From: Epiperipatus broadwayi
Taxonomy: Eukaryota; Onychophora; Udeonychophora; Euonychophora; Peripatidae
Direction: 5' to 3'
Assembly (NCBI GenBank): GCA_028023455.1
Contig: JAQFVV010012546.1
Coordinates: 2,844,081 to 2,908,080, forward strand
DNA length: 64,000 nt
Under the pieces are notes generated by a model. It worked only from the letters and a program-made list of their open reading frames with translations, had not been told where the DNA came from and made no database searches. Of this stretch, positions 24,706 to 37,133 are shown one piece after another; positions within the stretch are counted from its first letter, which is position 1; each line of letters opens with the position of its first letter. The position numbers and the translations under genes are program-made.

Positions 24706-24710
24706 TTAAA

Positions 24711-27140
24711 ATTTTATTCTTTGCAGGAGCTTGGAGTGGTTGTTGAAACACTATTAATTGCCACCTGATGATCTCTAGTATGCATTATTGTTGATGCATT
24801 TATATGGTTCAAAATGTTTGTTATGTGTTTTGGATTGCAACGGTTGTTAGTTTGGCAAGATAAATACTTGATTAAAAATGTGCAATAGGTCTTATGTGGG
24901 ATATGTTGAAAAGACTATTTGTTGGACCAAATGCAAATTTACTTTTGCCATTATGATATTTTTAATTGGAATAATATCTTAAAGTATATTAAAGAAGAAT
25001 TTTATCCCAAGGTTAAGGTACACATAGGTTGTGAAATTTAGTTAGCATTTTGGATATTTTGCATTGGTTGATATATAATTTTTCTAGGTTTTTATATGAA
25101 ATTTTATTAAATGTTTCTATGTTCAATAGATATATCATGTTGATATGGGTCATGGGTAGTAAGAAATGTTCTTCTCGAATATAGCAACACATTTAGCAAT
25201 TTAATTGTGGTAGAATTGCAATGATCATTTTGGGAGCAAATGTAAATTTAATTCATTTTTTGATATTGGATAGCTAGAGACTTTGATTGTTTGTTGCCAT
25301 GGTGATACAATCCAAACTTATGCTTTTATTATTGCATTATTTTATTTATTGGGACATTTAACAAATTTATCCATAGGCTATAATTTATCAGGATGTTTCT
25401 CGAGAGAGCATTAATTATGCTTACTTTTATTATGGGGTACAATATTTTAATGAGAATGGCTTAATTTTATTTATGAAATTGTTATCCAAATTTATTTAAT
25501 CGTTTACTCACTTTGATCATAGATATGTTTGGAGGAATGTGAGGAATCCTGACTGAGCACTCATACATTGCTATGGGCTTGGTCTATTTATTAAGATCTG
25601 CTACATAGACGATTATCCTGGATATAATTATAAATTCAATCTGTGATAAATTATGCAATATATTTAGAATAAATGTAATTGACCATAAGGTTATTTAGAT
25701 TTTCAAATGATGCAGAGATAAACCTTCAATGGATTGTTCTATCTGTCTGTCCAGTATGACTATATAAACTACAAACAATAATGCTGTTGATATTGAGTTC
25801 TTGCGATAACCATATATTATGTTTGAATGCTTTTGAGAGAAGCATATAATTATTAAATTTAATCAATCTAGTTTTGGATGACTATTACCAGATATTGGTG
25901 CTGCCATAATAGTTTTCTGTCAAGAACGAATAGACATAAAATATATCTGGAAACATATATTTTGTGTATTTATTGAATTTCACATTTAAAATGGTCTGCT
26001 GTACTAATAATACAGGAGAAAAGCCTGCATCATAAAACATTGTGATGTAATTTAGATAGTTTAGGCAGTACTATTTCATCATTATTTATGTTTTTCAGAA
26101 TTATTTTTGCTGATATTTTTTGATGTACGTCTTTTAATAGTACTTTAATTTTTCGACTTTTTAATAAAATATATGTTATCAGTTAAAACAGGCAAAACTT
26201 ATTATTTGTATTGCCACACAAGCATAAGAAGTGGGGGTCATGTGATGTTTATTATATCAGTTGATAGATTTCAGAGTTGCATTTTATCTCCACAGAGTAG
26301 ATTTTATCACTTATGCAATATCAAAATTGTTATGCATATTGTAATAGTCAGAATTGTCTATCTCACTAACACACTGCAGAATTCAAACCCCAGACATGAA
26401 ACTGAACATTCTAGGAGGGGTTGCCTTCTAGATATACTAAGTTCGAATCTAAAGTCCAAATTTCACAGCACCATCTATGTGACAACACATCTGATGCCAC
26501 TACTAGTATAACATTTGACCGGTGCCTGGTGGTCAGGGAGAAACAAAAGACTCTATACTAAAAGAAGTTTGGGTGGCTAACTAACATCTATGGATTTACA
26601 AAAGAAATGCAGAAAATATATATATATAGACCGAGACAGTGATAGGAATCAAATAAAATAAGAGATCAAATTTAGTTTTAAATAATTTTATCACAAAATT
26701 TATTTATATAAAATATATATAATGCCACTGTCTGCTTATATGAGACAGAGACGTGTATTAAATAAATGTGGGCATTATATTCCAATAAATGACAAAAAGG
26801 TTTTAAGGCAAAGTGATATATTCTATTCCTCGGGCTAATAGCATTTCGATAATGTGCTTGATGAGGATAGGAACATGTGCGAGGTGCTTTGAGCAATTAT
26901 ACAAGTTTAAGAAAATATTTGAAAATTAAGTGTTCTAAAATATTTATTGATTTTGAGAATAGCACGGACTAAAGCTTACTAAGCAACAAAGTGGGAATGT
27001 GATCAAAGCATTTATTTGATAATAATATTAATAGAGTTGCATTGGGAGGTCAGTATTGCTGATAATAAATTTATTAAAGTTGGAGGGTGTGACACGTTTA
27101 ATTCACAGATGCTTTGTAAAATAAACATAAAATAAAACAA
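24711..27140. other. Unassigned DNA upstream of the LINE
   Basis: The first few hundred bases (to about 25000) may be the LINE 5' untranslated region. The rest is AT-rich and unrecognised. An open frame at 26173-26511 (112 codons) has no motif I know and no sign of being a gene. Confidence 0.45.
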
Positions 27141-28240
27141 TATTGAAGATTCGGATGGATTACGGAGGGCATCTTGCCGCTAACCCATAGGAAAGTATTG
27201 TTATGAACAGCCGATACTTAGCGACTGTGTGATGATTGCGTTTAATTTCCAGGTGTGTCATTTGGGGACACACTCTGCCTGGAAATCGCAATAAGCAAAA
27301 AGAACGAACTTGGCCATGTAAAGAATCCTTGGAAAATTAAAACAAAGCAGTCTCAACAACCAATTCATTTACCAGCAATACGAGACTAGTGTATATAAAA
27401 ACATACTGAATGGGTTTTACTTGGATTAAGAGAAATGCCCAATCAAATTCCCAGAAATTCATTTAAAAGGGTCCATACATTCTCAAATCAAAGATGAACC
27501 TTGTAATTAAAGTAGAACACGGTAATTAAAATAGGAAAATGCATGCTTGCGGGTTTAAAAAGTAAGTATAGATTTATATATGCAATCATGCATTAAGGGA
27601 CACATTTAATCATTGACCTGGACATACTCTCATATTAGATTAAAATCAATAACATGTAGATTTTAAACTATGTAATTATATTATATATTAAAGAATAGAA
27701 TCGCACTCGAACGAGTGATTTGCAAGATAATAAAATTGGAAAATTATAAATTAATAATATGCCTTAATAGCGGCATCTTACTTTCAATAAAGGGAATAGT
27801 TCACTCGGTCAAAGACAATTCTGACACATTATCATAATAAAATAAAAGAAAGCTTTATAAATAGAAAATATTAACCCAAGGATAGAGCAAAACTGTTGAT
27901 TATATTTGAACACTTTAAAGAAGTACCTAATAGTTATGTGAAATAAAAGAAAAACAATTTAGAATAGCTATAGCATGTTAGTTAGGAATCACAAGAGCTC
28001 TTGGGTTAATTTAGGTTACCTCTGGAGACGCATTTGCAGGTAGATGTTCGGCAGGTTTTATAATTCAGCAACAAAATCTGGAATGTTCATATTTTTGCAG
28101 CTGCAGCAGTTCCGGGGTTCCTTATGCGATAGCTTCTGATGGTCTGGAGCAGCATCCGGCTATTCCTAGGGGACATAGCCATCTTGACACCTCTACTCTG
28201 TCATGTCAAGGTTAGCAAATTATTAGAATAGAACTCAGAA
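27141..28240. other. Unassigned DNA with GC-richer patches
   Basis: A strong hairpin lies at 27247-27288 (next entry). Patches at 27140-27320 and 28015-28205 are GC-richer than their surroundings and could be a degraded retroelement leader, but I see no LTR pair or coding motif. Confidence 0.35.
27247..27288. repeat. Two-tier hairpin
   Basis: ATTTCCAGG pairs with CCTGGAAAT (9 bp). Inside it, GTGTGTC pairs with the complementary GGACACAC. An unusually stable stem for this AT-rich region. Function unknown. Confidence 0.55.
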
Positions 28241-29609
28241 TGATTTCTCTTAGAAACATTAGAATAGGGAACAAAAGAAAACCCTCCTTTTTATAATAGA
28301 ATTTAACAATAGAACTGCCCTGGAGCATTACAAAAATATATCGGACTTATCAGCTGTAATTAAATCTATCCTAATGTCTAAAGGAATTCAACAATTATTA
28401 ATTTCTTTTGTTAATTTCCCTGTCGACATTCGAATTACAAACTAGATTTAATTAAAAATTACTTTTACTAATAAAAGAAAACCTTAAGTGGACATCTGCT
28501 GTTTTTAGATAAACTTATATAATATTACTAATTAAACTATTGTCCCTCATTTATTTTAATAGAAATATTTGGAATGACTTTCATTAAATTAAACGAAAAT
28601 TATTTTACTTTTAAATTGCAATATTTAAATCTATTTACTAAACGAATATTTACTAAATGAATGTTATTTTAAATCAAAATATATTACGACGGTAATATAT
28701 TTGTAAATAGATTCAAACAAAATAACATTAACAATTTATAAAATTGATATGTTTTAAAATGCATATCATAGTGTGTGCACAATTACGACTTATATAACCT
28801 ACTTTTTAATAAATCAAAATTATGTGAACATATGCATAATCCATAATATTTTATTTTATTTGGGAATGAGTTATATATATAATATGAGCATTGTGCTCGT
28901 GGTTTAAAATTAGGCAGGATTTTCGGTATATAAGCGTATTGCAGACACACTATGATAGATTGGGGTTCAAACTAAGGTATGTGCGTAGGAAATAGGTGAA
29001 AAAAGGTGAAATGAAGATTGCAAAGCAGACCTTACTGTTTCAATATATAAGTTTTGTGTATCTCTGCTATTTTAAATTCACCTGTATGCATTATGTGCTT
29101 TTTAGTTATCCAATCTTCAGAGCAATACTATTTCTAGTTAGAAATACTTTCTAGTACTTTATAAATCGTTTTGGGAGTGGGCAAACATTGAAATTGAGGA
29201 GTTTCTTAAATATATTATCAAATATCCCTCAATTTACATTCACAAAATTAGAAAAAGAAATTTACTGGCATTTAAAACTATTGTTTTGGCATAATTTATA
29301 GTTGATTTTACCAATTTCTATAGATTCTGTATAATTTTTTTCAGTTTACATACCATTGTATTCCAGTTGTGTAGAGCCAAAAGTTGATTGGCTTCTTTCT
29401 GAAATATTTGAACTAATAAATTTGCCTCTTCTATATTTGTTATCATATGTAATGCGGCTTTAATGGGATGCAAGTGTTTCTTTAACAGTTCTTTTTACTG
29501 ATGTTTATTAGTATCATTTTAACACAACATAGTTAGAATGCTTTTAAGCATTAATCCTACTTCTATAAAAGAGATGTACTCTACTTTAAAATAGCATCTA
29601 GTGGCTATA
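28241..29609. other. AT-rich DNA, possible pol III remnant
   Basis: No gene seen. At 28903-28970, GTGCTCGTGGTTTAAAATTAGG (A-box-like) is followed about 65 nt later by TTGGGGTTCAAACTAAGG (B-box-like), so an old tRNA-derived SINE is possible but weak. Confidence 0.35.
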
Positions 29610-31035
29610 GTAATATTAAAGGTACATAAAATGAGCATGCTATTAGCTCTTAACAAGCTTTTCTGAATACCCCTATCCACAGACTGGTTTCTAGCAATGG
29701 TGGCTAATAGCTCTTAACAAGCTATCCTCAAACTGGTTTCTAGCTCTGGCTGTCTTCAATGAGGTGCTAGAAAATTTAACTATTACATTTGAAAATAGCA
29801 GGTCAATCCTCAGCAGTTGGCTAATATTTACCTATTAAGTCCAAAATCTGAAATTTTCAAACATCCATCTGTTTTTAAATCCAGCACTCTAACTTAAATA
29901 GCCATATGAGACTAAGCTAAGTTCAGATACACCATATATTAATAGCTTTAGCAATATAAAATCACCAAAACCTCAAGAGCAAAACAATAATTCCAAGAAA
30001 ATCTAGACATATATCATATGACTTAATTTAATAAGCTTGTACTACAAATGTTATATTATGAGCAGGTAATAGTTTTTAACAAGCTCTTCTGAATATCCAT
30101 ATCCTCAGATGAGTTTCTAGCTCTGGCTGTTGTCATTGAGACCTTGGAATCTCAGCTATTAGATGTAAAAATACCAGGTCAAGCCCCAGGATTTATGTAA
30201 TAGTTATCTATTAAGTAGAAGATCTTAAATTTTCAGATATTCCATATGTCATACATCCAGCTACCTAATATAAATAGCTTTATGGGATTGAACTAATTTC
30301 AGATACACCATATATTAATAGCATTAGTAATATAAAATTACCAAAGCCTCAAGAGCAATACAAGAAATCAAGTCATATTTGATGTGACCTTATTTAAGAT
30401 GCTTGTACTACAAATGTTATATAATAAGTGTGCTAATAGCCCATCCCTACCATCAAACTGGATTCTAGCTTGGACTGTCATTATTAAGGTGCTAGGACAT
30501 TCAGCTACTAGATTTTAAAATACCATGTCATGCCCATCATTTATCTAATAGTTACCTACTAACTATAATATTTGAAATTTTCAGACATCCATGTGTCTTC
30601 AAATCCATCTATCTAACTTAAATAGCGATATAGAACTGAACTAAGTTTAGATACACCATATATTATTAGCTTTAGCAATATAAAATTAACAAAGCCTCAG
30701 CAGAAAAACAATAATTACAAGGATATCAAGTCATGTATCATATGATTTGAATTTAATAAGCTTTTAATACAAATGTTATATAATGAGCATGCTAAAAGTT
30801 TTTAACAAGCTTTTCTGAATATTCCTACCTCAAACTGGTTTCTAGCTCTGGCTGTCATCAGTGAGGTGCTAGAAAATTCATCTATTAGATTTAACAAACT
30901 GGTCTGAAAATAGCAATATTCAGAAATCCTTGTTAAGAGCTATTAGAATGCTCATTATATAACATTTGGTAGTACAAGCTTATTAAATTAAATTACATGA
31001 TATACGACCTGATTTCCTTGAAATTATTAAAGGTC
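29610..31035. repeat. Tandem array of ~350-376 bp units with inverted end
   Basis: The marker word ACCATATATT recurs at 29931, 30307 and 30655, spacings of 376 and 348 bp. Each unit carries GAGTTTCTAGCTCTGGCTGT-like sequence and a TAATAAGCTTGTACTACAAA-like word. The first unit is partial. From about 30900 to 31035 part of the unit appears reverse-complemented (TTGTTAAGAGCTATTAGAAT against ATGCTATTAGCTCTTAACAA at 29638), closing the array with an inverted segment. No coding capacity. A related single copy may lie at 9555-9760. Confidence 0.78.
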
Positions 31036-32002
31036 CTTATCAATATTTAATTTTATATTTCAGGTAGTATGTTTTTGACCAGGTAATCACAATTAGCATT
31101 ACTGTGTGATTTAATTATTCTCATTGTAATGCAAAAAGGTCAGAGAATGTAACACTCAGCATAAATGTCATATTTGTTGATGGTGTTGCAAAAACAATAT
31201 CAATTAACAATCATCAGAATCCTCCTGTAATGGTCACAACTTTTTGTGCATATATAGGGATTGTAATCTCAATGCTAGACACATATGCTCAGCATTAAAT
31301 TGGTGCAGTAATTCATTATAAGTGTATACTTATTTTTTATGGATTGATTACTTATTGAAGATATATTTATTTAAAAGAAAGTTCAATTGGTAAAAGTTTA
31401 TACTTTACAGATTCTGCAGATTTAGAGGTCCATCTTCGTGATCACTTATGTAGATTGTTTGTCCTGTTTTAAAACAAGGCTGCTACTTGCCATTTCTTTT
31501 GGTCCATAACTGTCATAGGGAGACCTCAGCTGGTTGTCAAGAAATTAAATCTATTGCAGACTCCTGCATCATAAAATCTGCAATACAGCTACAGTTCATA
31601 TATAACTTAATAGTCAGCATCTAAGACAACAACAATAATAATAGTCCTCCCTGAATTCAAATATTTGGGGTTTTATATTTTTATTAGCCTCTCATCAGCA
31701 TTTTTTCAGATTGATCAAACATGATGTCACTGGCTCTCATGTTCCATTTACAGTCCATGCTGTGGCTTCATGCTTGCATTGGTCATTTTATTTCTTTTTA
31801 TTATCTTATCTAACCATTTAATTATTGAGTGCCCCAAGGGCTAATGTTTTCTAGAACAATCATTTAATTAATAAAACAATCATTTCCATTTTCTAAGATT
31901 ATAGAAACAACATTATTTCTAATTTCAAAATATCAATCTTTATATTTTTACTTTTTTACAAATAAAAAATACTTTCAAATACTTTTTTCTTTAAATAGTT
32001 TT
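31036..32002. other. Unassigned AT-rich DNA
   Basis: No gene or element recognised. Parts of 31900-32002 may belong to the repeat family that follows. Confidence 0.5.
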
Positions 32003-32470
32003 AAAGTTTTCCATCTGTAAGACTATATATATGTTAAATATAACTTTTAATTTTCAGTTTTTAGGTTAAGTTCTACTTTTTAATAAATCAATTTTTATTT
32101 TCGATCTTTTTATTTAAATTTTAAAATAATGTAACAGCATGTGTCCCCGTTACAATATATTATGTATTTACTTTTTAATAAATCAATTTTTATTTCCAAT
32201 TTTTTAATTTAAAGTTTTCCATCTGTAAGACTATATATATGTTAAATATAACTTTTAATTTTCAGTTTTTAGGTTAAGTTCTACTTTTTAATAAATCAAT
32301 TTTTATTTTCGATCTTTTTATTTAAATTTTAAAATAATGTAACAGCATGTGTCCCCGTTACAATATATTATGTATTTACTTTTTAATAAATCAATTTTTA
32401 TTTCCAATTTTTTAATTTAAATTTTAAAATAATGTAACAGCATGTGTGCCCATTACAATATATTATGTAT
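32003..32470 (-). repeat. 208-bp tandem duplication of a TTGTAAC-type repeat
   Basis: AAAGTTTTCCATCTGTAAG starts at 32003 and again at 32211, a 208-bp period. Two near-identical units are followed by a partial third (about 32419-32470). Each contains ATGTAACAGCATGTGTCCCC and GTTACAATATATTA. The reverse complement is homologous to 11003-11250. The high similarity between units suggests a recent duplication. Confidence 0.8.
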
Positions 32471-32740
32471 TTTAATTGATTAGGAAATTATTTTCTTGAT
32501 TTTAATTAAAGATTGTTTATATGTATTATTAAATCATTGAACAGGCATATGAAATAAATGAAATATTGTTTGTTTAAATTAATGCATAGAAAGTAATTGA
32601 ATATTTTAAAAGACCATTATTTAAATAGATAATATATAAAGATTCATCAATAGAGTTACTCTCTACTTTGGCAGAATCGATCATCCATTAGTGTATCAAT
32701 GTGTCATATTCTTGTTACTCCTTGAATAAATTCATTGTTG

Positions 32741-32851
32741 TCAAGCATTGTTAGCTGAGGGGTTGGCACAACCACCTTCCAAGCAAGCAGTTGGTTGCAG
32801 ATGGTTTTTGGGGATTCACCTCCTAGCGATGCTATCACATATGAAAAAAAA
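32741..32851 (+). mobile_element. SINE, copy 2, with target duplication
   Basis: Starts TCAAGCATTG like copy 1, contains CAAGCAAGCAGTTGGTTGC and a B-box-like GGGGATTCACCTCC, and ends GCTATCACATATG plus an A run. The 9-bp direct repeat TCATTGTTG flanks it (32732-32740 and 32852-32860). Confidence 0.8.
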
Positions 32852-32934
32852 TCATTGTTGAAATATAACTTTTACCTTTTGTTCACTTCTTATTTGTACA
32901 TTTCCCCAATTTTAGCAAAATTAAACAAGATAGT

Positions 32935-33035
32935 ATAATATCGTGGTTAGGTTTGTGTGCCCAAAGTTATGATTTGGCAGTTTTTATAATCATTAATTGG
33001 ATATGGGTTCAAAGCTGGGTTACTTGTGGCAACAT
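32935..33035 (+). repeat. Possible tRNA-like repeat remnant
   Basis: ATCGTGGTTAGGTTTGTG resembles a tRNA A box. ATGGGTTCAAAGCTGGG, about 60 nt downstream, resembles a B box. The sequence does not fold as a proper tRNA by eye, so an old tRNA-derived SINE is the best guess. Confidence 0.35.
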
Positions 33036-34937
33036 ATAGGAGTCAGTTAGTAAAAATAAGCAACACAAGTAAATATTCCAGTGGAATCAGCTCTATAAAT
33101 CAGAGGCTTATATATTTCTCATGCCCTACACTACACCCATAACCAATCTGTAATTAGGTCAATAAAGGGTAAATATTATCAATTTTTCCACCCAATTCTG
33201 TCAAGTTCAAATTTTCTCATTTGTAAATTTAATTATGACATATATAAATAAGAAATTAAGTTTTCAATCTGTATTCTTTCCAAAATATATGTAATATTCA
33301 AATCAATATATTGTACAGGACTGCTTTCAGGTCTTATATACCTTTGACCCCCATATGCATCGAGCATGAAGTGATGTATGTCGTAAAATGGAAAATCGAT
33401 AATAATTCCCAGAAAATATAGTTGGTTAAATATGAAGAAAATATCTCAAAAGAATTATTAGAGGAAGTAGATTCAGCCTAAAATTAGGTCAATCAAAGTC
33501 TTCCTTGTTAAATTATCCTACAATCGTCCAATGAATTAAACATTGATCACTTTTGAAATTTTGTACATCTTTAAAAGCACTGAAATATTCTAATTCAGCC
33601 TCTTGTGCCACCCCCGATCAACAAATTTTATTGTTTAGTCTCCTTTTTCTTTCCCGAGAAAGTGTACAAATATGAATGATCATTATCATATATCTTAATA
33701 CATTAATTAGTTTGGACATAAATAGTGAAACAATCCAACTCCCCAGTAAGTTATCCCTGTCTAGCTCATTATATGATTTCTTTCTTTTTCAGGTTATTAA
33801 ATGGGTCAGCACTTTGATTAAATAATTATAAGTATATACTAATGAATAAATAATTCATTGAAACTAAGTAAGTAAAATGGCAGACGATTTAAATGTGAAA
33901 TCTACTATTTATTATTCACCTTAAAAAAATAATAATAATTTAATATAATTGATATTTAAAATAATGAAAAATATAATATTAATGAGAAATTGCTTGATTA
34001 ACTTGAATATTTATCTATAACAAATAAATGCACATATATAGAAAAAAAAATTTTAATGATCGCATAATGGGTATGGTCTATATATATCCACTTTCCCACC
34101 TTAAAGTAATAAATTAAGAAATTAAAGTGTATGCAGCAAATATATTCAAAAGAAATATAATCCAACAGTTTACATGCATGTCTAACAGCTATTACTAAGG
34201 TTTATAAGTATTAACATTATAGGCACATCAATATATTTGTGCTCAATAATATTTATATAAGATAGACATCTGTGTCTCTACTTTGGATGCATAAAATGAT
34301 GCTTAATGAATATAGGTGTAAAACACTTAACATAAGGTGTTACCATAGTAATTTAAAAACTAGGAAATAAAGAGATCCTGAACATGGCGAATTTAGGTCA
34401 GACAGGCATGCAAATACCGATTAATATTATACATATTACAAAAATTAAATAAAAAAGGTGGATATGGATAAGATACAAGTAAGTGAAAACAAATTAATTA
34501 TTTCTGAAAAAACACAAAATTAATATTATAAATATATATATATACTCATCTGAACTTTTATTTCATTAAGTTCAACTTTAAAGTGGACTATATGACTACT
34601 CAATAGGGCTTCCTTTCACTAATATACATGTTAGAGTCTTTCTTCCATAAGGATATGCTCCTTTTCTTCCGACATTTTTGGGCTTCAGGGATGAACAGGC
34701 AGTGTACTGCTACTAGAAGTCTACTCCATGATTTTCTGATAAAATTTAACAAACATTTGGCTAATAATGTCTTTGCTCTCCTGAAGATCTATAGCTGCAA
34801 TTCAGCCAGAAATAGTTATTCTCTATTTCCTTCTTTTTACTTACAGTAGCTTTTCTGAGATGTATGTAATATCAATACCATATCCAAATGGTTAGTTTTC
34901 AAATTTCCTTTCTTCTTTCTTTTTGCCCTCTTATTTT
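33036..34937. other. AT-rich DNA, no gene seen
   Basis: Unassigned sequence. Short open frames here show no recognisable motif. Confidence 0.5.
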
Positions 34938-35313
34938 CATCAAGCATATACTGTCCAATTACTTAGACAAACTGGAGCCAACAATTATTTTCAGCAATCA
35001 TCTACCATCTCATTTCAAGTTGGACACAGACTTTTATTTTCAGCAAGTATATACTGTATGATTCCTGGAACAAGCAAAAAGCAAGTTTTGTTTCAGAAAA
35101 CATCTACCACCTGACTACTTGACAAGCTAGGAACCACTATTATTTTAGTAAACATATATCATTCTCTTCCTTGGACAAGATAGCCACAAATTATTATTTT
35201 TAGCAAACATCTACCATCTCATTACTTGGACAGGCTGAAGACAAACTATTATTTTTAGAAAACATGTGTCATCCACTTACTTGGACAGGCTGGAGACAAA
35301 TTAAACTCAACCC
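34938..35313. repeat. 55-bp minisatellite, about 7 copies
   Basis: TTGGACA recurs at 35171, 35226 and 35281, exactly 55 bp apart. More diverged units extend left to about 34938. A typical unit reads TTACTTGGACAGGCTGGAG, then ACAAATTATTATTTTTAGC, then AAACATCTACCATCTCA. The right-hand units are the most alike. Open frames across it are by-products of the repeat. Confidence 0.82.
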
Positions 35314-35423
35314 ACCTAGTAGGTAGCACATATATTCCTCTTATCAGTCTAAATTTCAATACCCCCTATGAGCTATTGCATCAACCAACAATTCAATTAT
35401 ATTTTACATACATTCTTTTAATT

Positions 35424-35512
35424 TATTTTTTTTTCATATGTCATAGCATCGGCCGGGACGCAAACCCACAACCGTCTGCAACCAACTACTTGCTTGCATG
35501 GTGGCTGCGATT
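35424..35512 (-). mobile_element. SINE, copy 3, 5'-truncated
   Basis: The minus strand reads CAGCCACCATGCAAGCAAG, then AGTTGGTTGCAGACGG, B-box-like GGGTTTGCGTCCC, GGCCGATGCTATGACATATG and an A run. Clearly homologous to copies 1 and 2. It lacks the TCAAGCATTG start, and no clear target duplication was found. Confidence 0.72.
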
Positions 35513-35520
35513 TTGTATCT

Positions 35521-35820
35521 CAAAATATACCTTTTTCTAATATTGGAAATTGTATAGTTTCCATCTTGGCTAATTAAATCACTCATTATGTATTCACTCT
35601 TTAGATAAAATCAACTTTTTGACTTTAACTTTACAAACAATCAACAAGAACAAATTTCTTTTAATACAATACATTTTCTTTCCCTATTTTTGTTCTTTTC
35701 TAAAAGTAAGATTACAATTTACAAAAAAGTTTTTCCATTATAAATTAATATTTAAAAAAAAATCTCATTATAATAAATACAAGATTGAAATTCTATTTAA
35801 ACAAATTTTTAAAAATAACA

Positions 35821-35823
<3 letters not shown>
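35521..35823. other. AT-rich spacer
   Basis: No feature seen between the SINE and the (TA)n array. Confidence 0.5.

Positions 35824-35885
<62 letters not shown>
35824..35885. repeat. (TA)n microsatellite
   Basis: About 31 TA units. Confidence 0.95.
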
Positions 35886-35886
<1 letters not shown>

Positions 35887-35982
35887 GTATCGGAACATTA
35901 CAAGTGATAATATAACTTAAATACAAAAAGTGTTCCACATGTAAACAAATATTATTACAGGCTTATTATATATATATATATT

Positions 35983-37066
35983 AGCGGGATACATTTTTTT
36001 GTTTTTGATGGGCAGATGCATAAACAAATATCAGGTCTAGCTATGGGTTCACCAAGTTTTCCAGCATTAGCTTCTAATTTTATGGAGGATTTGGAACATA
36101 AAATTTTGACTTCAGCAGTTAAAAAACCATCTATATGGCTGAGGTATGTTGATGATACGTTTGTTATTTGGCCTCATGGTAAGCATCCTCTTGATGACTT
36201 TTTTAATTTTTTAAACTCTTTTCACAACAATATTAAATTTAATATGGAAATAGAAAATAATAATCAATTACCTTTTTTAGATGTTTTGATTGAAAGAAGG
36301 GAAGATGTTTTTTTTATCCCATGGTATATATAAAAAACCAACATGCACTGGGAGATATCTGCATTTTTCTTGTCATCATCATCCTGCACAACTATTTTCT
36401 GTGGCAAAGACATTATTGGATAGAACAAAGAGACTTTCTGATGATAGCTATTTTCACTGGGAGCTTTTTGCTACTAATAAAATGCTTCTTCATAATGATT
36501 TTAATTACAACATTATTAATAAGGCTTATACATATAAAAAGAAGAAAGATTTTGATACAACAAAAATTAAAACAATTTTGCCATATATAAAAGGAGTAAC
36601 TCATAGAATTGGTAACATTTTAAAAAATAATAATATTCACACAGTTTATATTACTTAGAAAAAAATTAGTGAAATATTTCCACTTCCTAAAGATAAAATT
36701 GCTTTGGAGTGTCATGGTGTATCTGAAATGCTATGTAAGGTTTGTCCACATACATATATTGGACAGACTAATTGTAGAATAAATATTAGAAAGGAAGAAC
36801 TCATTCTGGCAGTCAGAGAAAAATCCAATTCATCAGCTATTTATTCTCATATAAAATTAACAAATCATGATATCAATTTTGAAAAAACAAATATTTTAGC
36901 AAAAATTGAACAATATGACCAGAGATTGCTAAGAGAAGCTATAGATATTTTTAAAAGTTCCAAGAGCATAAATAAAAAGTGTGAATTAAAGAAGATTAAC
37001 AACATTTGGAAAAAGCTATTGGAAGGGAAAATAAATTTTAAAAACTTTTCAACCAATAGAATTTAA
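35983..37066 (+). pseudogene. Penelope-like RT and GIY-YIG endonuclease, broken
   Basis: The RT part reads FFVFDGQMHKQISGLAMGSP (upstream of and including the ATG at 36016), then RYVDDTFVIW (catalytic DD intact) and LPFLDVLI. A frameshift near 36325 moves the reading to KKPTCTGRYLHFSCHHHPAQ, a conserved Penelope-type block. A stop falls at 36656. The downstream frame opens at about 36660 and contains CKVCPHTYIGQT, the GIY-YIG motif region (YIG present), ending at 37066. GIY-YIG normally cuts the target DNA and the RT primes there. The N-terminal RT motifs are absent because of the truncation, so this copy is inactive. Confidence 0.88.
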
Positions 37067-37133
37067 ATATGAGGAGAAAGAAAATGATAAAAATGATTTT
37101 AAATCTAACATGCATTCTTGTGATTTGAGAAAG

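Larger units (their letters stand above)
20725..24710 (-). mobile_element. Two-ORF LINE with its 3' half missing
   Basis: A minus-strand non-LTR retrotransposon with ORF1 (CCHC zinc knuckle) followed by an ORF2 that starts with an apurinic-type endonuclease. Coding similarity stops near 20725, just past the endonuclease and next to a short (TA)n tract. The reverse transcriptase and 3' end are absent. This ORF1 plus EN-first ORF2 layout fits the Jockey/I/CR1-like groups. Losing the 3' part while keeping the 5' part is the reverse of normal LINE truncation, so a later deletion or rearrangement is more likely than incomplete reverse transcription. Confidence 0.82.

Noticed and set aside
26173-26511. 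A 112-codon open frame
   Set aside because: No recognisable domain and no splice or family evidence; compatible with chance.
29610-31035. CRISPR-like repeat array
   Set aside because: Units are ~350-376 bp without short identical repeats and spacers, and the genome is clearly eukaryotic.
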